A stretch of DNA of 36,079 bases from the NCBI GenBank assembly GCA_947174495.1, contig CAMWJC010000029.1:1-36079 (forward strand), read 5' to 3'. Both the position numbers and the translations under genes were made by a program. The notes beneath the pieces are model-generated. The model was not told where the DNA came from, searched no databases, and saw only the letters and a program-made list of their open reading frames with translations. The DNA comes from an uncultured Lachnospiraceae bacterium. GTDB taxonomy: Bacteria > Bacillota > Clostridia > Lachnospirales > Lachnospiraceae. This document shows, piece after piece, positions 26,572 through 35,355 of the stretch (position 1 is its first letter; every line of letters begins with the position of its first letter).

Positions 26572-27633
26572 GTGGAAACGGCAGATATTTTAACAGATAA
26601 AAAAACACTATTAATTGTTGACGATGTCGAAATCAATCGGATGATCTTGGCGGAGATTTTCAAGGATACTTACGAAATAATTGATACTGGAAAGGGGGCG
26701 GAGGCAATTGAGATCCTATCCAGTAATGAAAATATTTCAGCAGTTCTTCTGGATTTGCTCATGCCGGAAGTCAGCGGGCTTGATGTGTTAAAGGAGATGA
26801 ACCGGACAGGAAGAATCGAAGAGACTCCGGTATTTATGATCACCGCTGCAGACAGTGAAGATGTACTGATGCAGAGTTATGAGCTGGGGGCAATTGATGT
26901 TATCACAAAGCCCTTTATGACTCAGTTCTTAAGATGTAGAGTGAACAGTGTGATCGAATTGTACGAGCATCGGAACAAACTGGAAAAGATTGTTGACAAA
27001 CAGGTGGCCAGACTCAGTGAACTGATGAGATCTATGATAGAGGTTTTGGCATCAGTCATTGAATTTCGTGACTGCGAATCCGGCGAACATGTGAAACGGG
27101 TGTCCTATCTGACAGGGATGCTTATGAAGGAAGTAAGTGATACTTATGATGAATACCGACTGCCGGAGTCTGAGATCGATAAGATTGCTTCATCAGCGTG
27201 CCTTCATGATATAGGCAAGATTTCTACACCGGATCAGATTTTAAATAAGCCGGGTAAACTTACCAAAGAAGAATTTGAGATCATGAAACAACATACCACT
27301 AATGGATGTGAGATTTTAAAAAGAATTCCGGATATTATGGATGCAGGCGTTTACAGCTATGCTTACGATATCTGCCGGCACCATCATGAAAAATGGGATG
27401 GAAAGGGTTATCCGGATGGACTTAGCGGCGATGATATTTCCATATGGGCACAGGTGGTTTCGCTTGTGGATGTGTATGATGCGTTGACATCGGAGAGAGT
27501 ATACAAAAAAAGCTTTGATAAAGAGACTGCACTGTCCATGATCTACAATGGTGAGTGCGGTGCTTTCAATCCTAAAATACTTAAAGTATTTGAAACGGCT
27601 ATCAGTAAAGCGGAAAGAAGCCATAAAAAGTAG
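26572..27633 (+). CDS. Response regulator with HD-GYP phosphodiesterase domain
   Basis: A 353-residue cytoplasmic protein with an N-terminal receiver domain (residues 15 to about 135; phosphoacceptor D61 in VLLDLLMPEVSGLDVL; K of TKPF) and a C-terminal HD-GYP domain with H212-D213 in CLHDIGKI and G279-Y280-P281 in GKGYPDGL, plus HHHEKWDG. HD-GYP enzymes usually hydrolyse cyclic di-GMP, so phosphorylation of D61 may set cyclic di-GMP level; a few act on other cyclic dinucleotides. The start is GTG 26572 with AAAGG 11 bases upstream. The hybrid kinase gene follows after 35 bases and is the likely partner. Confidence 0.93.
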   Translation: METADILTDKKTLLIVDDVEINRMILAEIFKDTYEIIDTGKGAEAIEILSSNENISAVLLDLLMPEVSGLDVLKEMNRTGRIEETPVFMITAADSEDVLMQSYELGAIDVITKPFMTQFLRCRVNSVIELYEHRNKLEKIVDKQVARLSELMRSMIEVLASVIEFRDCESGEHVKRVSYLTGMLMKEVSDTYDEYRLPESEIDKIASSACLHDIGKISTPDQILNKPGKLTKEEFEIMKQHTTNGCEILKRIPDIMDAGVYSYAYDICRHHHEKWDGKGYPDGLSGDDISIWAQVVSLVDVYDALTSERVYKKSFDKETALSMIYNGECGAFNPKILKVFETAISKAERSHKK

Positions 27634-27668
27634 TTATTGCGTGATTTTTGACAGAAGGTGGGAGGAAT

Positions 27669-30209
27669 ATGGACAAGAAAATCATCAATTTTTTCTGGAA
27701 GAGTCTGACCAGTGTTATTGTAATTTGTATTGTACTGTTTTGCTTCCTGCTTTTCTATATGTCAGCAAGAACCAATGAAACGATTTATGACGTGGGCGGC
27801 AATTATATGTCTGCGATTAATGAGCAGGTTCAGCAGAAATTTTCGGCGATTATTGACATGAAGCTGATTCAGATCGAGAATGCTGTTACACATGTGGCGA
27901 AGGACCGCGGCGAAAGCAGAGAAGAACAGATTGACGGGCTGATTCATAGCGCGCAGATTATTAATCTGGATTATCTGGGGATATACGGAGAGAATGGCGA
28001 GTACGACAAAATTTACGGTAAAGGCATTTCTACGGTTATTGGTGACAATATGTCAATTAATGCGGATGGAAATATTGTGACCCGGGGATTTGACGAAAAC
28101 GGAAACAGTATGCTTTTACTGGGACGAAGGTCGGATTTCGCCATGTCAAATGGCAAGCCGGGAATTGCCATGATTGCGGCATTACCCATGGAACAATTAA
28201 ATGAGGCCCTTTTTCTGAAGGAGAATGTGGATGAAATGTATTCCCATATTGTTAACAAAAATGGGGATTTTGTTATCCGGAACGGCGACGCCTTCAAGGA
28301 TAACTATTTTGACCGGATAGAGGGGTCTTTTGAAACCTATAAAGGCAAAGAACCGGCGGACTACCGAAAAGAGATTGAAGAGGCCATTGAAAGCGGAGAG
28401 GATTATTCAACAACCTTCAAAATCGATGGTGAAATACGACTTCTGTATTGCTCAAAACTTTATCAGACAGAGGATTGGTATCTGCTTACGGTGATGCCGG
28501 AAAAAGTGTTGAGTGCAAACATTACCAGACTGGATCATATGCGGATTGTGGTGATGATCAGTATTTTGGCAATCATTCTGGCGCTGATGACAGGTATTCT
28601 CCTTTGGTATTATCGCTTATCCCAGAAACAGTTCAGGGAGCTTGAAGCGGCAAAGCGAGAGGCAATGATTGCCAATAAAGCAAAAAGTGAGTTCCTTTCC
28701 AGCATGAGTCATGACATTCGTACACCGATGAATGCAATCATTGGGATGACGGAGATTGCGCTTAAGAACACGAAGGATATATTCCGGGTAGAAGAATGTC
28801 TGCACAAGATTAAGTTATCCAGTAAGCATTTGCTTGGTCTTATTAACGATGTGCTAGATGTGTCCAAAATTGAAAGTCATAAGATGACTTTAAGTCTGGC
28901 ACCCATATCATTAAAGGAAATCATGGATGATATCGTAACGATCATGCAGCCACAGGTAAAAGCAAGAGAACAGTATTTTGATATTTTTATCAAAAATATT
29001 ATTTCGGAAAAAGTTCTTTGTGATGGAGTACGGCTTAATCAGGTTCTTTTGAATCTTTTATCAAATGCTGTAAAATTCACTCCGGAAAAAGGCAGGATCG
29101 ATGTTTATATGTGGCAGGAAGCCTCTCCGAAGGGTGATAAATATGTCAGAACATATTTTAAGGTATCTGACTCTGGAATCGGAATGTCGGAGGAATTTCA
29201 GAAAAAAATCTTTGATAGCTTTTCCAGGGAAGAAACGGAGCAGGTGCATCGGACAACCGGTACCGGACTGGGAATGGCAATCACAAAATCAATTGTGGAT
29301 CTAATGGGAGGAACCATTGAACTTCAAAGCGAAAAGGGCGCAGGGACTACCTTCCACATTACAGTTGATTTAGAAAAAGCAGAGATAGACGATCAGAGTA
29401 TGAAGCTGCCGGCGTGGAATGTTCTGGTGGTGGATGATAATGAACAGCTTTGTGCCAGTGCAGTTGCCAATTTGAAGGAGCTGGGTGTAAATGCGGAGTG
29501 GACCACGGATGGTGTGAAGGCGGTAGATATGGTCGAGGAGCGTCATTGGGCCAAGGATGATTATCACTTTGCCCTGATTGACTGGAAAATGCCAGGCATG
29601 GACGGAATAGCAGTAATACGTGAAATACGCAGGAGAGTCGGAACAGATATTCCGGTATTTTTGATATCGGCATATGACTGGAGCGAGATGGAGGATCTGG
29701 CTTCTGCGGAAATGTTCGAAGGATTTATTGCAAAACCACTTTTTAAATCCACCTTGTATGCCCGCCTTAGCCAATATATGGAAGGATACAGTCCAGAGGA
29801 GATTTCGGAAGAAGAGAACGAAAGTGCTTTGGTTGGAAAGAAGATTCTTCTTGCGGAAGATATTGAGATTAACTGGGAAGTGGCGGAAGCAATTCTTGGT
29901 GAGTTTGGAATGGAACTGGAATGGGCAGTGAACGGAAGGGAATGTGTGGATAGGTTTGTGGCATCTGAGGTTGGCTATTATGATGCAATCCTGATGGATA
30001 TCCGAATGCCGGTCATGAACGGCTACGAGGCAACTCAGGAAATTCGTAGTTTAGACCGAGCAGACAAGGATCTTCCGATTATTGCAATGACGGCGGATGC
30101 ATTTTCCGGTGACGTACAGAAGAGTATTGAAAGTGGTATGAATGCACATATTGCAAAACCTATTGATGTGAAGGAGTGTATCCGGACATTAAAGCAATAT
30201 ATTAAGTAA
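27669..30209 (+). CDS. Hybrid sensor histidine kinase with two receiver domains
   Basis: An 846-residue membrane kinase. Order: membrane helix (about 8-33), an extracellular region of some 255 residues that looks like a Cache-type sensor, a second helix (about 291-315), a dimerisation and phosphoacceptor domain with H348 in SSMSHDIRTPMNAIIG, an ATPase domain (N-box NLLSNAVKF; DSGIGMS; GTGLGMAI), then two receiver domains with D638 in LIDWKMPGMDG and D777 in LMDIRMPVMNG. No Hpt domain is visible, so onward phosphotransfer needs a separate protein or goes from H348 to the HD-GYP regulator. ATG 27669 is chosen because GGGAGGA stands five bases upstream; the frame is open back to 27648. The first receiver is more divergent and may be a pseudo-receiver. 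Ligand unknown. Confidence 0.94.
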   Translation: MDKKIINFFWKSLTSVIVICIVLFCFLLFYMSARTNETIYDVGGNYMSAINEQVQQKFSAIIDMKLIQIENAVTHVAKDRGESREEQIDGLIHSAQIINLDYLGIYGENGEYDKIYGKGISTVIGDNMSINADGNIVTRGFDENGNSMLLLGRRSDFAMSNGKPGIAMIAALPMEQLNEALFLKENVDEMYSHIVNKNGDFVIRNGDAFKDNYFDRIEGSFETYKGKEPADYRKEIEEAIESGEDYSTTFKIDGEIRLLYCSKLYQTEDWYLLTVMPEKVLSANITRLDHMRIVVMISILAIILALMTGILLWYYRLSQKQFRELEAAKREAMIANKAKSEFLSSMSHDIRTPMNAIIGMTEIALKNTKDIFRVEECLHKIKLSSKHLLGLINDVLDVSKIESHKMTLSLAPISLKEIMDDIVTIMQPQVKAREQYFDIFIKNIISEKVLCDGVRLNQVLLNLLSNAVKFTPEKGRIDVYMWQEASPKGDKYVRTYFKVSDSGIGMSEEFQKKIFDSFSREETEQVHRTTGTGLGMAITKSIVDLMGGTIELQSEKGAGTTFHITVDLEKAEIDDQSMKLPAWNVLVVDDNEQLCASAVANLKELGVNAEWTTDGVKAVDMVEERHWAKDDYHFALIDWKMPGMDGIAVIREIRRRVGTDIPVFLISAYDWSEMEDLASAEMFEGFIAKPLFKSTLYARLSQYMEGYSPEEISEEENESALVGKKILLAEDIEINWEVAEAILGEFGMELEWAVNGRECVDRFVASEVGYYDAILMDIRMPVMNGYEATQEIRSLDRADKDLPIIAMTADAFSGDVQKSIESGMNAHIAKPIDVKECIRTLKQYIK

Positions 30210-30220
30210 GTAGCATAACG

Positions 30221-30254
30221 GATCCGCAGGCAGTGAATGTTCTGCGGGTCTTTT
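30221..30254 (+). terminator. Terminator after the hybrid kinase gene
   Basis: GATCCGCAG (30221-30229) pairs with CTGCGGGTC (30242-30250), one G-U pair, 12-base loop, then TTTT. It ends the HD-GYP/kinase transcript; the ribosome binding site of the next gene is only 17 bases further on. Confidence 0.75.
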
Positions 30255-30284
30255 AACTTTATGGAAAACAGGAGGAACAAGAGG

Positions 30285-31349
30285 ATGAGATACCCTGAAT
30301 TTTTAAAAGAAAACGGAACAATTGGATTCGTAGCGCCAGCATTTGGGTGCAACATACAGCCATACCGTGCAGCATTTGAAAATGCTCTAAAAAGATGGCA
30401 GCAGGAAGGATTTTCTGTAGTATTGGGACCGAACTGCTTTTTGGGAGAGGGAATCGGTATCAGCAACACGCCTAAGAATTGCGGACAGGAATTGGAAACA
30501 TACTATTTAGACAAGAAAAATGATTGTCTTATTTCCTGCGGAGGCGGCGAACTGATGTGTGAAATCCTTGAGCATGTTGATTTTGCGGCAATAAAGGAGG
30601 CTGATCCCAAGTGGTTCGTAGGATACTCAGATAATACAAATATTACTTTTCTTCTGACGACACTTTGTGATACGGCATCTATCTATGGCCCCTGTGCAGC
30701 TGCCTTCGGTATGGAACCGCGTCACCAGGCAATTCTGGATACCATGGATGTACTGATGGGTAAAAAAAGGACACTGGAGAGCTATGATAAATGGGAAAAG
30801 GAAGGTCTTAAGGATGAAGACCATCCGCTTATGCCTTATAACTGTACGCAGGATTCACACATTCGTTCTTATGTTCCACAAGATGGAATTGACGGACCCA
30901 AAACGGATCTGGTTTTGTCTGATGGCTGCGAGATGGAGGGCAGATTGATTGGAGGCTGTATGGATTGTCTGGTTAATCTTCTTGGAACCCGTTTTGATAA
31001 AGTAAAGGATTTCCTTCAGAGGTATAAAGAGGATGGGTTTATCTGGTTTCTGGAAAGCTGTGACCTGAACGTTTTTTCCATCAGGAGAGCTATGTGGCAG
31101 ATGGAGCAGGCTGGCTGGTTTGAGTATGCAAAAGGATTTCTGATTGGAAGACCGCTTGTATATGGACAGGAAATGATGGGATTGGATCAGTATGAAGCCA
31201 TTCTGCCCACGGTACGGAGACATGGAGTTTCGGCTATCATGGATGCGGATCTTGGACATTTGCCTCCGGCAATGCCGCTTGTGTCAGGCAGTTATGCAAA
31301 ACTTAGATCAGAGAATGGTAAATTAAAAGTTGAAATGATATACAGATAA
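30285..31349 (+). CDS. S66 serine peptidase (LD-carboxypeptidase/MccF-like)
   Basis: A 354-residue cytoplasmic protein of peptidase family S66. It begins NGTIGFVAPAFG, then the nucleophile S115 in FVGYSDNTN, E257 in WFLESCDLN and H325 in DLGHLPPAMP. Family members either trim D-alanine from murein tetrapeptides (LdcA) or break down microcin C-type peptide nucleotides (MccF). From memory, the E-to-H spacing of 68 residues is that of both, while the longer S-to-E spacing and total length sit nearer MccF. I use ATG 30285, nine bases after GGAGG at 30271-30275. Upstream in-frame ATG 30261 lacks a site. Either murein recycling or peptide-antibiotic resistance is possible. Confidence 0.88.
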   Translation: MRYPEFLKENGTIGFVAPAFGCNIQPYRAAFENALKRWQQEGFSVVLGPNCFLGEGIGISNTPKNCGQELETYYLDKKNDCLISCGGGELMCEILEHVDFAAIKEADPKWFVGYSDNTNITFLLTTLCDTASIYGPCAAAFGMEPRHQAILDTMDVLMGKKRTLESYDKWEKEGLKDEDHPLMPYNCTQDSHIRSYVPQDGIDGPKTDLVLSDGCEMEGRLIGGCMDCLVNLLGTRFDKVKDFLQRYKEDGFIWFLESCDLNVFSIRRAMWQMEQAGWFEYAKGFLIGRPLVYGQEMMGLDQYEAILPTVRRHGVSAIMDADLGHLPPAMPLVSGSYAKLRSENGKLKVEMIYR

Positions 31350-31408
31350 TTCGATGGAGTTTTACAAAAGCCTTGGAGATTAACAAAGGATCGTGCGATG
31401 GATGAAGG

Positions 31409-31437
31409 TTGAATTGCTATTTCATGTTCCTTATAAT
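31409..31437 (+). promoter_or_regulatory. Promoter of the Spo0A-C gene
   Basis: TTGAAT (31409-31414), 17-base spacer, TATAAT (31432-31437). Transcription would begin near 31444, which rules out the longer in-frame start at 31393 and supports ATG 31477. Confidence 0.8.
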
Positions 31438-31476
31438 AAATTTATATCAAAATTTGTGAAAAGGAAGGAGATATTG

Positions 31477-31995
31477 ATGGAACAGCTAAATTTGACAACA
31501 ACCAAGGACGCAGAAAAGGTATATGAAATTCTGGGAGACCTGATTCACATGGAACGGGAATTTCAGATTATGATAACCGTGCCATCTGTAAATGCTTCCA
31601 CAAAGATGGCTCAGGTTGCTGATGAAGAGGAAAGAAAGATATCCGGTCATGATCTAGAAAGAGATGTGACGGATATGATTCATGAGATAGGGGTTCCGGC
31701 TCACATTAAAGGTTATCAGTACCTTCGGGAAGCGATCATTATGTCGGTGGAAGATCCGGAAATGCTGGGATCTATCACAAAAGTGCTTTATCCTACTATC
31801 GCCAGGAAATATCAGACTACTTCAAGCAGAGTGGAACGTGCTATCCGTCATGCAATTGAAGTGGCGTGGAATCGCGGAAGAATGGAAACATTGGATGCCA
31901 TGTTCGGCTACACCATTAATACCGGCAAGGGGAAGCCTACCAATTCAGAGTTTATTGCGCTGATTGCAGATAAGATTCGCCTGCAGTATCGGTAA
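31477..31995 (+). CDS. Receiver-less Spo0A-type DNA-binding protein
   Basis: A 172-residue protein whose last 110 residues match the Spo0A effector domain: [57 protein letters not shown] and [17 protein letters not shown]. This is the trilobed helix-turn-helix that binds 0A boxes. Residues 1-60 are too short for a receiver domain and lack the phosphorylated Asp region; they contain [18 protein letters not shown], perhaps a dimer helix. Full-length Spo0A is about 270 residues. GGAAGGAG at 31463-31470 is six bases before ATG 31477, and a promoter sits upstream, so this looks like a working gene rather than a broken spo0A. It might act without phosphorylation or compete with Spo0A. Whether a complete spo0A exists elsewhere cannot be seen here. 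Confidence 0.92.
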   Translation: MEQLNLTTTKDAEKVYEILGDLIHMEREFQIMITVPSVNASTKMAQVADEEERKISGHDLERDVTDMIHEIGVPAHIKGYQYLREAIIMSVEDPEMLGSITKVLYPTIARKYQTTSSRVERAIRHAIEVAWNRGRMETLDAMFGYTINTGKGKPTNSEFIALIADKIRLQYR

Positions 31996-32041
31996 AAGAA
32001 TCAAAATTCTTCTTTTAATGCAAGAAAGTATGTTGTATAAT
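31996..32041 (+). promoter_or_regulatory. Weak hairpin and possible glgA promoter
   Basis: AAGAAT (31996-32001) pairs with ATTCTT (32006-32011) and is followed by TTTT, a weak terminator-like element. TATAAT at 32036-32041 is a good -10 for glgA, but the -35 at 17 bases (TTTTAA) is poor. I see no 0A box (TGTCGAA or TTCGACA) here. Confidence 0.4.
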
Positions 32042-32072
32042 GTAAAATAATAATATATTTTGGAGGGATATG

Positions 32073-33518
32073 ATGAAAAATATTCTTTTTGTTGCATCAG
32101 AAGGAGTTCCATTTATTAAGACAGGCGGACTTGCGGATGTAGTAGGTTCACTTCCCAAGTGTATTGATAAGCAGTATTTTGATGTGAGGGTTATTCTTCC
32201 CAAATATACCTGCATGTCTCAGGAAATGAAGGATAAAATGAATTTTGTGACATCCTTCTACATGGATTTCCATTGGAAGAATGAGTATGTGGGCGTTCTG
32301 CATGCAGAGGTTGACGGAGTAAAATATTATTTTATTGATAACGAGATGTTTTTTAACGGTTTTAAACCGTACAGTGATAATGCTCTTTTTGAAATTGAGA
32401 AATATGCTTTCTTTTCCAAAGCAGCATTGTCTATTTTGCCAGTGATCGGTTTTAGACCGGATTTGATCCATTGTCATGACTGGCAGACAGGTTTGATTCC
32501 CGTTTACCTGAAAGAACGTTTTCAGGGAAATGAGTTTTATCGGGGAATTAAGTCAGTGATGACCATCCATAACTTGAAATTTCAGGGCAAGTGGGGTGTG
32601 CAAGAGGTTCAAGATATTACAGGTCTCCCGCCGTATTTCTTTACACCTGACAAGCTAGAGCTTTATAAGGATGCTAATCTTCTTAAAGGAGGATTGGTAT
32701 ATGCAGACGCGATTACAACGGTGAGCCAGACCTATGCGGAAGAGATCAAAACAGAATTTTATGGGGAACAGTTGGAAGGGTTAATGCGTGCACGTTCCAA
32801 TGACCTGAGAGGTATTGTTAACGGAATTGATTATGATGAATTTAATCCGGAAACAGACAAATATATTGAACATCATTACAACGCAGTGAATTTCCGCAAG
32901 GAAAAGATCAAAAATAAACGTGCACTTCAGGCGGAACTTGGCCTTGATCAGGATGACAAGAAATTTATGATTGGTATAGTATCCAGACTGACGGATCAGA
33001 AAGGCTTTGATCTGATTGCATATGTGATGGATGAACTTTGTCAGGATAATGTACAGCTTGTTGTGTTAGGAACCGGCGAAGAACGTTATGAAAACATGTT
33101 CCGACATTTTGACTGGAAGTATAATGATAAAGTATCTGCGAACATATATTATTCTGAAGCGTTGTCACACAAGATTTATGCGGCAAGTGATGCCTTTTTG
33201 ATGCCATCTTTGTTTGAACCCTGTGGATTAAGTCAGTTGATGAGTCTTCGGTATGGCACAGTGCCGATTGTTAGAGAAACTGGAGGACTGAAAGATACGG
33301 TTCAGGCATATAATGAATATGAAAGTACCGGAACCGGTTTTTCCTTTGTGAACTATAATGCCCATGAGATGCTGGGAACTATCCGCTATGTGGAAAAGAT
33401 CTATTATGACAGAAAGCGTGAGTGGAACAAGATTGTAGATCGTGCGATGGCGACAGATTTTTCATGGCAGGTTTCAGCTTCGAAGTATCAGGAAATGTAT
33501 GACTGGCTGATCGGATAA
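32073..33518 (+). CDS. glgA: Glycogen synthase (ADP-glucose, GT5)
   Basis: GlgA adds glucose from ADP-glucose to the growing alpha-1,4-glucan. The 481-residue product has the ADP-glucose site KTGGLADVVGSLPK near the N-terminus, HCHDWQTGLIPVYL, a GT-B C-terminal half with IGIVSRLTDQKGFDL, and PSLFEPCGLSQLMSLRYGT with RETGGLKDTV near the end. I use ATG 32073, five bases after GGAGGG; the ATG at 32070 is too close. No glgC, glgD or glgB is near. Many clostridia store granulose before sporulation, which suits its place among spore genes. The SpoVB-like gene starts 20 bases after its stop. Confidence 0.96.
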   Translation: MKNILFVASEGVPFIKTGGLADVVGSLPKCIDKQYFDVRVILPKYTCMSQEMKDKMNFVTSFYMDFHWKNEYVGVLHAEVDGVKYYFIDNEMFFNGFKPYSDNALFEIEKYAFFSKAALSILPVIGFRPDLIHCHDWQTGLIPVYLKERFQGNEFYRGIKSVMTIHNLKFQGKWGVQEVQDITGLPPYFFTPDKLELYKDANLLKGGLVYADAITTVSQTYAEEIKTEFYGEQLEGLMRARSNDLRGIVNGIDYDEFNPETDKYIEHHYNAVNFRKEKIKNKRALQAELGLDQDDKKFMIGIVSRLTDQKGFDLIAYVMDELCQDNVQLVVLGTGEERYENMFRHFDWKYNDKVSANIYYSEALSHKIYAASDAFLMPSLFEPCGLSQLMSLRYGTVPIVRETGGLKDTVQAYNEYESTGTGFSFVNYNAHEMLGTIRYVEKIYYDRKREWNKIVDRAMATDFSWQVSASKYQEMYDWLIG

Positions 33519-33538
33519 AGGTTTGGAGCGTAGCAGGA

Positions 33539-35335
33539 ATGCCAAATAGAAAGAAGAGAGACGGTTTTATCATGCAGGCGGGGATTCTGGCTTTTGCCGG
33601 AATCATCGTCCGCATCATTGGCCTTCTGTATAACAAGCCGCTGGTTTCGATCATTGGAGATGAGGGAAACGGATATTATGACAGTGCCTATGCTGCATAC
33701 AGTATTGTGTTATTAATATCTTCTTATAGTATTCCCTCGGCGGTATCCAAGGTGATTGCCCAGAGGCTGGCAGCAAGAGAATATCGAAATGCGCATAGAA
33801 TCTTTCAATGTGCGTTTATTTATGTGCTGGTAGTCGGTGGTATTGCCAGCTTATTTGTGTTTTTCGGAGCAGGTATTTTGGTGAAGATGGACAGTGCCGT
33901 CCTTCCGCTGCGCATTTTGGCGCCGACCATCTTTTTAAGCGGTATACTTGGGGTACTGCGGGGATATTTTCAAGCCCACAGGACCATGCTGCAGACTTCC
34001 ATTTCCCAGATTCTGGAACAGCTTGTAAACGCCGGTATGAGTATTGCAATGGCATATGTGCTTGTTCAAATGGTGGCGGATAAGGATATGACTACCCAGG
34101 CTTCCTTCGGAGCGGCAGGAGGAACTATCGGAACAGGAGCAGGAGTGCTTGCGGCGCTTCTTTTTATGGCGGGAATATATGCGTTAAACCGAAAAACAAT
34201 ACTTAGAAGGATTGAGCGGGACACCGGCCATGTGGATGAATCTTATAAGGATATTTTTAAGTTGATTCTTATGGTTGTGACACCTTTTATATTAAGTACC
34301 GGAATTTATAACGTAAATAACTTCCTTGACAAGACAATCTATCAGCTGGTCATGATGGAGGTACGGCATGTGGAGGAGGCTTTGGTAGCCACCGACTTAA
34401 GCGCTATAGCAAAGGGAACTAAGATTGCCAACATTCCCATAGCCCTTGCATCGGCTATGGCAACCGCACTCATCCCCGGTATATCCAGTGACTTTGCCAA
34501 AGGAGATATTAAAAGTGTGCGGTATAAAGTTGCAAAGTCTGTGAAGGTAACTATGTTGATTTCAATCCCTTCTGCAGTGGGATTGGGGGTTTTGTCAAAA
34601 CCGGTTATGATGGTGATCTTCCATCAGCCGGAAACGCTGGAACTGGCATCTACACTTTTGACATGCATGGCAGTTACGGTGGTATTGTATGCACTTTCTA
34701 CCTTGACACAGGCAATCCTTCAGTCTGTAGGAAGAATGAAGGCTCCTATCATCAATGCATCGGCTGCGGTTGTTATCCATGCAGCGCTGATGGTGGTTAT
34801 GGAGCTGTTTTTGGATGAAAAGTACAGTTTATACTACTATGTGTTTGTTACGGTAATCTATGCGTTACTGTTGTGTGTTCTGAATCAAATCGTGGTTCAT
34901 AGGGCACTGAACTACAGTCAGGAAGTAGATAAAACATTTTTACGCCCGATGATTGCTGCTGCAGTTATGGGAGCAGTGGCCTATGGAGTTTATCAGGGAA
35001 TTTACTATTTGATCAAGATTAATATAGTGGCGCTTGCCATTGCTATTTTGATAGGTGCAGCAGTTTATTTTGTCATGATCATCCGATGGAAAGCGGTGTC
35101 AGAGGATGAATTAAAGAGCATGCCAAAGGGATATATGCTAATTGAAATAGCCAAAAAGACAGGAATCATGCCAAAGGAAGAAGCAGGCATTTCCTCAAAA
35201 TCCAAAAAGAAAAAGAGAAAAAAGAAAAAGAAGAAAAAGAAGAAAGCAACAGTAAGCAGCGATCAGCACACTTCGCTAACTGCTAATGTATTAAATAAAA
35301 AGAAATCGGACGACGATTTCTGGTTGGATGATTAA
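33539..35335 (+). CDS. SpoVB/MurJ-like polysaccharide or lipid II flippase
   Basis: A 598-residue membrane protein of the MOP flippase superfamily (SpoVB/YtgP/MurJ branch), with about fourteen membrane helices from residue 12 on and the family-typical N-terminus MQAGILAFAGIIVRIIGLLYNK split by small residues, followed by GNGYYDSAYAAYSIVLLIS. SpoVB acts in spore cortex synthesis, YtgP/MurJ in vegetative wall synthesis; I cannot tell which. After the last helix (about residue 520) comes a cytoplasmic tail with some sixteen nearly continuous Lys/Arg residues (DNA 35199-35247), then KKKSDDDFWLDD. The basic tail is longer than I expect for the family. Ribosome binding site TTGGAG is weak and 11 bases away. 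Context with coat genes favours a sporulation role. Confidence 0.9.
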   Translation: MPNRKKRDGFIMQAGILAFAGIIVRIIGLLYNKPLVSIIGDEGNGYYDSAYAAYSIVLLISSYSIPSAVSKVIAQRLAAREYRNAHRIFQCAFIYVLVVGGIASLFVFFGAGILVKMDSAVLPLRILAPTIFLSGILGVLRGYFQAHRTMLQTSISQILEQLVNAGMSIAMAYVLVQMVADKDMTTQASFGAAGGTIGTGAGVLAALLFMAGIYALNRKTILRRIERDTGHVDESYKDIFKLILMVVTPFILSTGIYNVNNFLDKTIYQLVMMEVRHVEEALVATDLSAIAKGTKIANIPIALASAMATALIPGISSDFAKGDIKSVRYKVAKSVKVTMLISIPSAVGLGVLSKPVMMVIFHQPETLELASTLLTCMAVTVVLYALSTLTQAILQSVGRMKAPIINASAAVVIHAALMVVMELFLDEKYSLYYYVFVTVIYALLLCVLNQIVVHRALNYSQEVDKTFLRPMIAAAVMGAVAYGVYQGIYYLIKINIVALAIAILIGAAVYFVMIIRWKAVSEDELKSMPKGYMLIEIAKKTGIMPKEEAGISSKSKKKKRKKKKKKKKKATVSSDQHTSLTANVLNKKKSDDDFWLDD

Positions 35336-35355
35336 ATTGACAAAAAAAGAATAAA

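Noticed and set aside
26625-26631. TGTCGAA, a match to the Spo0A box
   Set aside because: It lies within the receiver coding sequence (codons for Asp-Val-Glu), 80 bases downstream of the promoter start; a single 7-base match is expected by chance.
31393-31476. Longer N-terminus for the Spo0A-C protein
   Set aside because: A near-consensus promoter (31409-31437) sits in this stretch and a strong ribosome binding site precedes ATG 31477, so the longer start would not be on the message.
35337-35342. Perfect TTGACA box before the coat genes
   Set aside because: No -10 hexamer lies 16-18 bases downstream, where the hairpin arm TACCTCC occurs instead.
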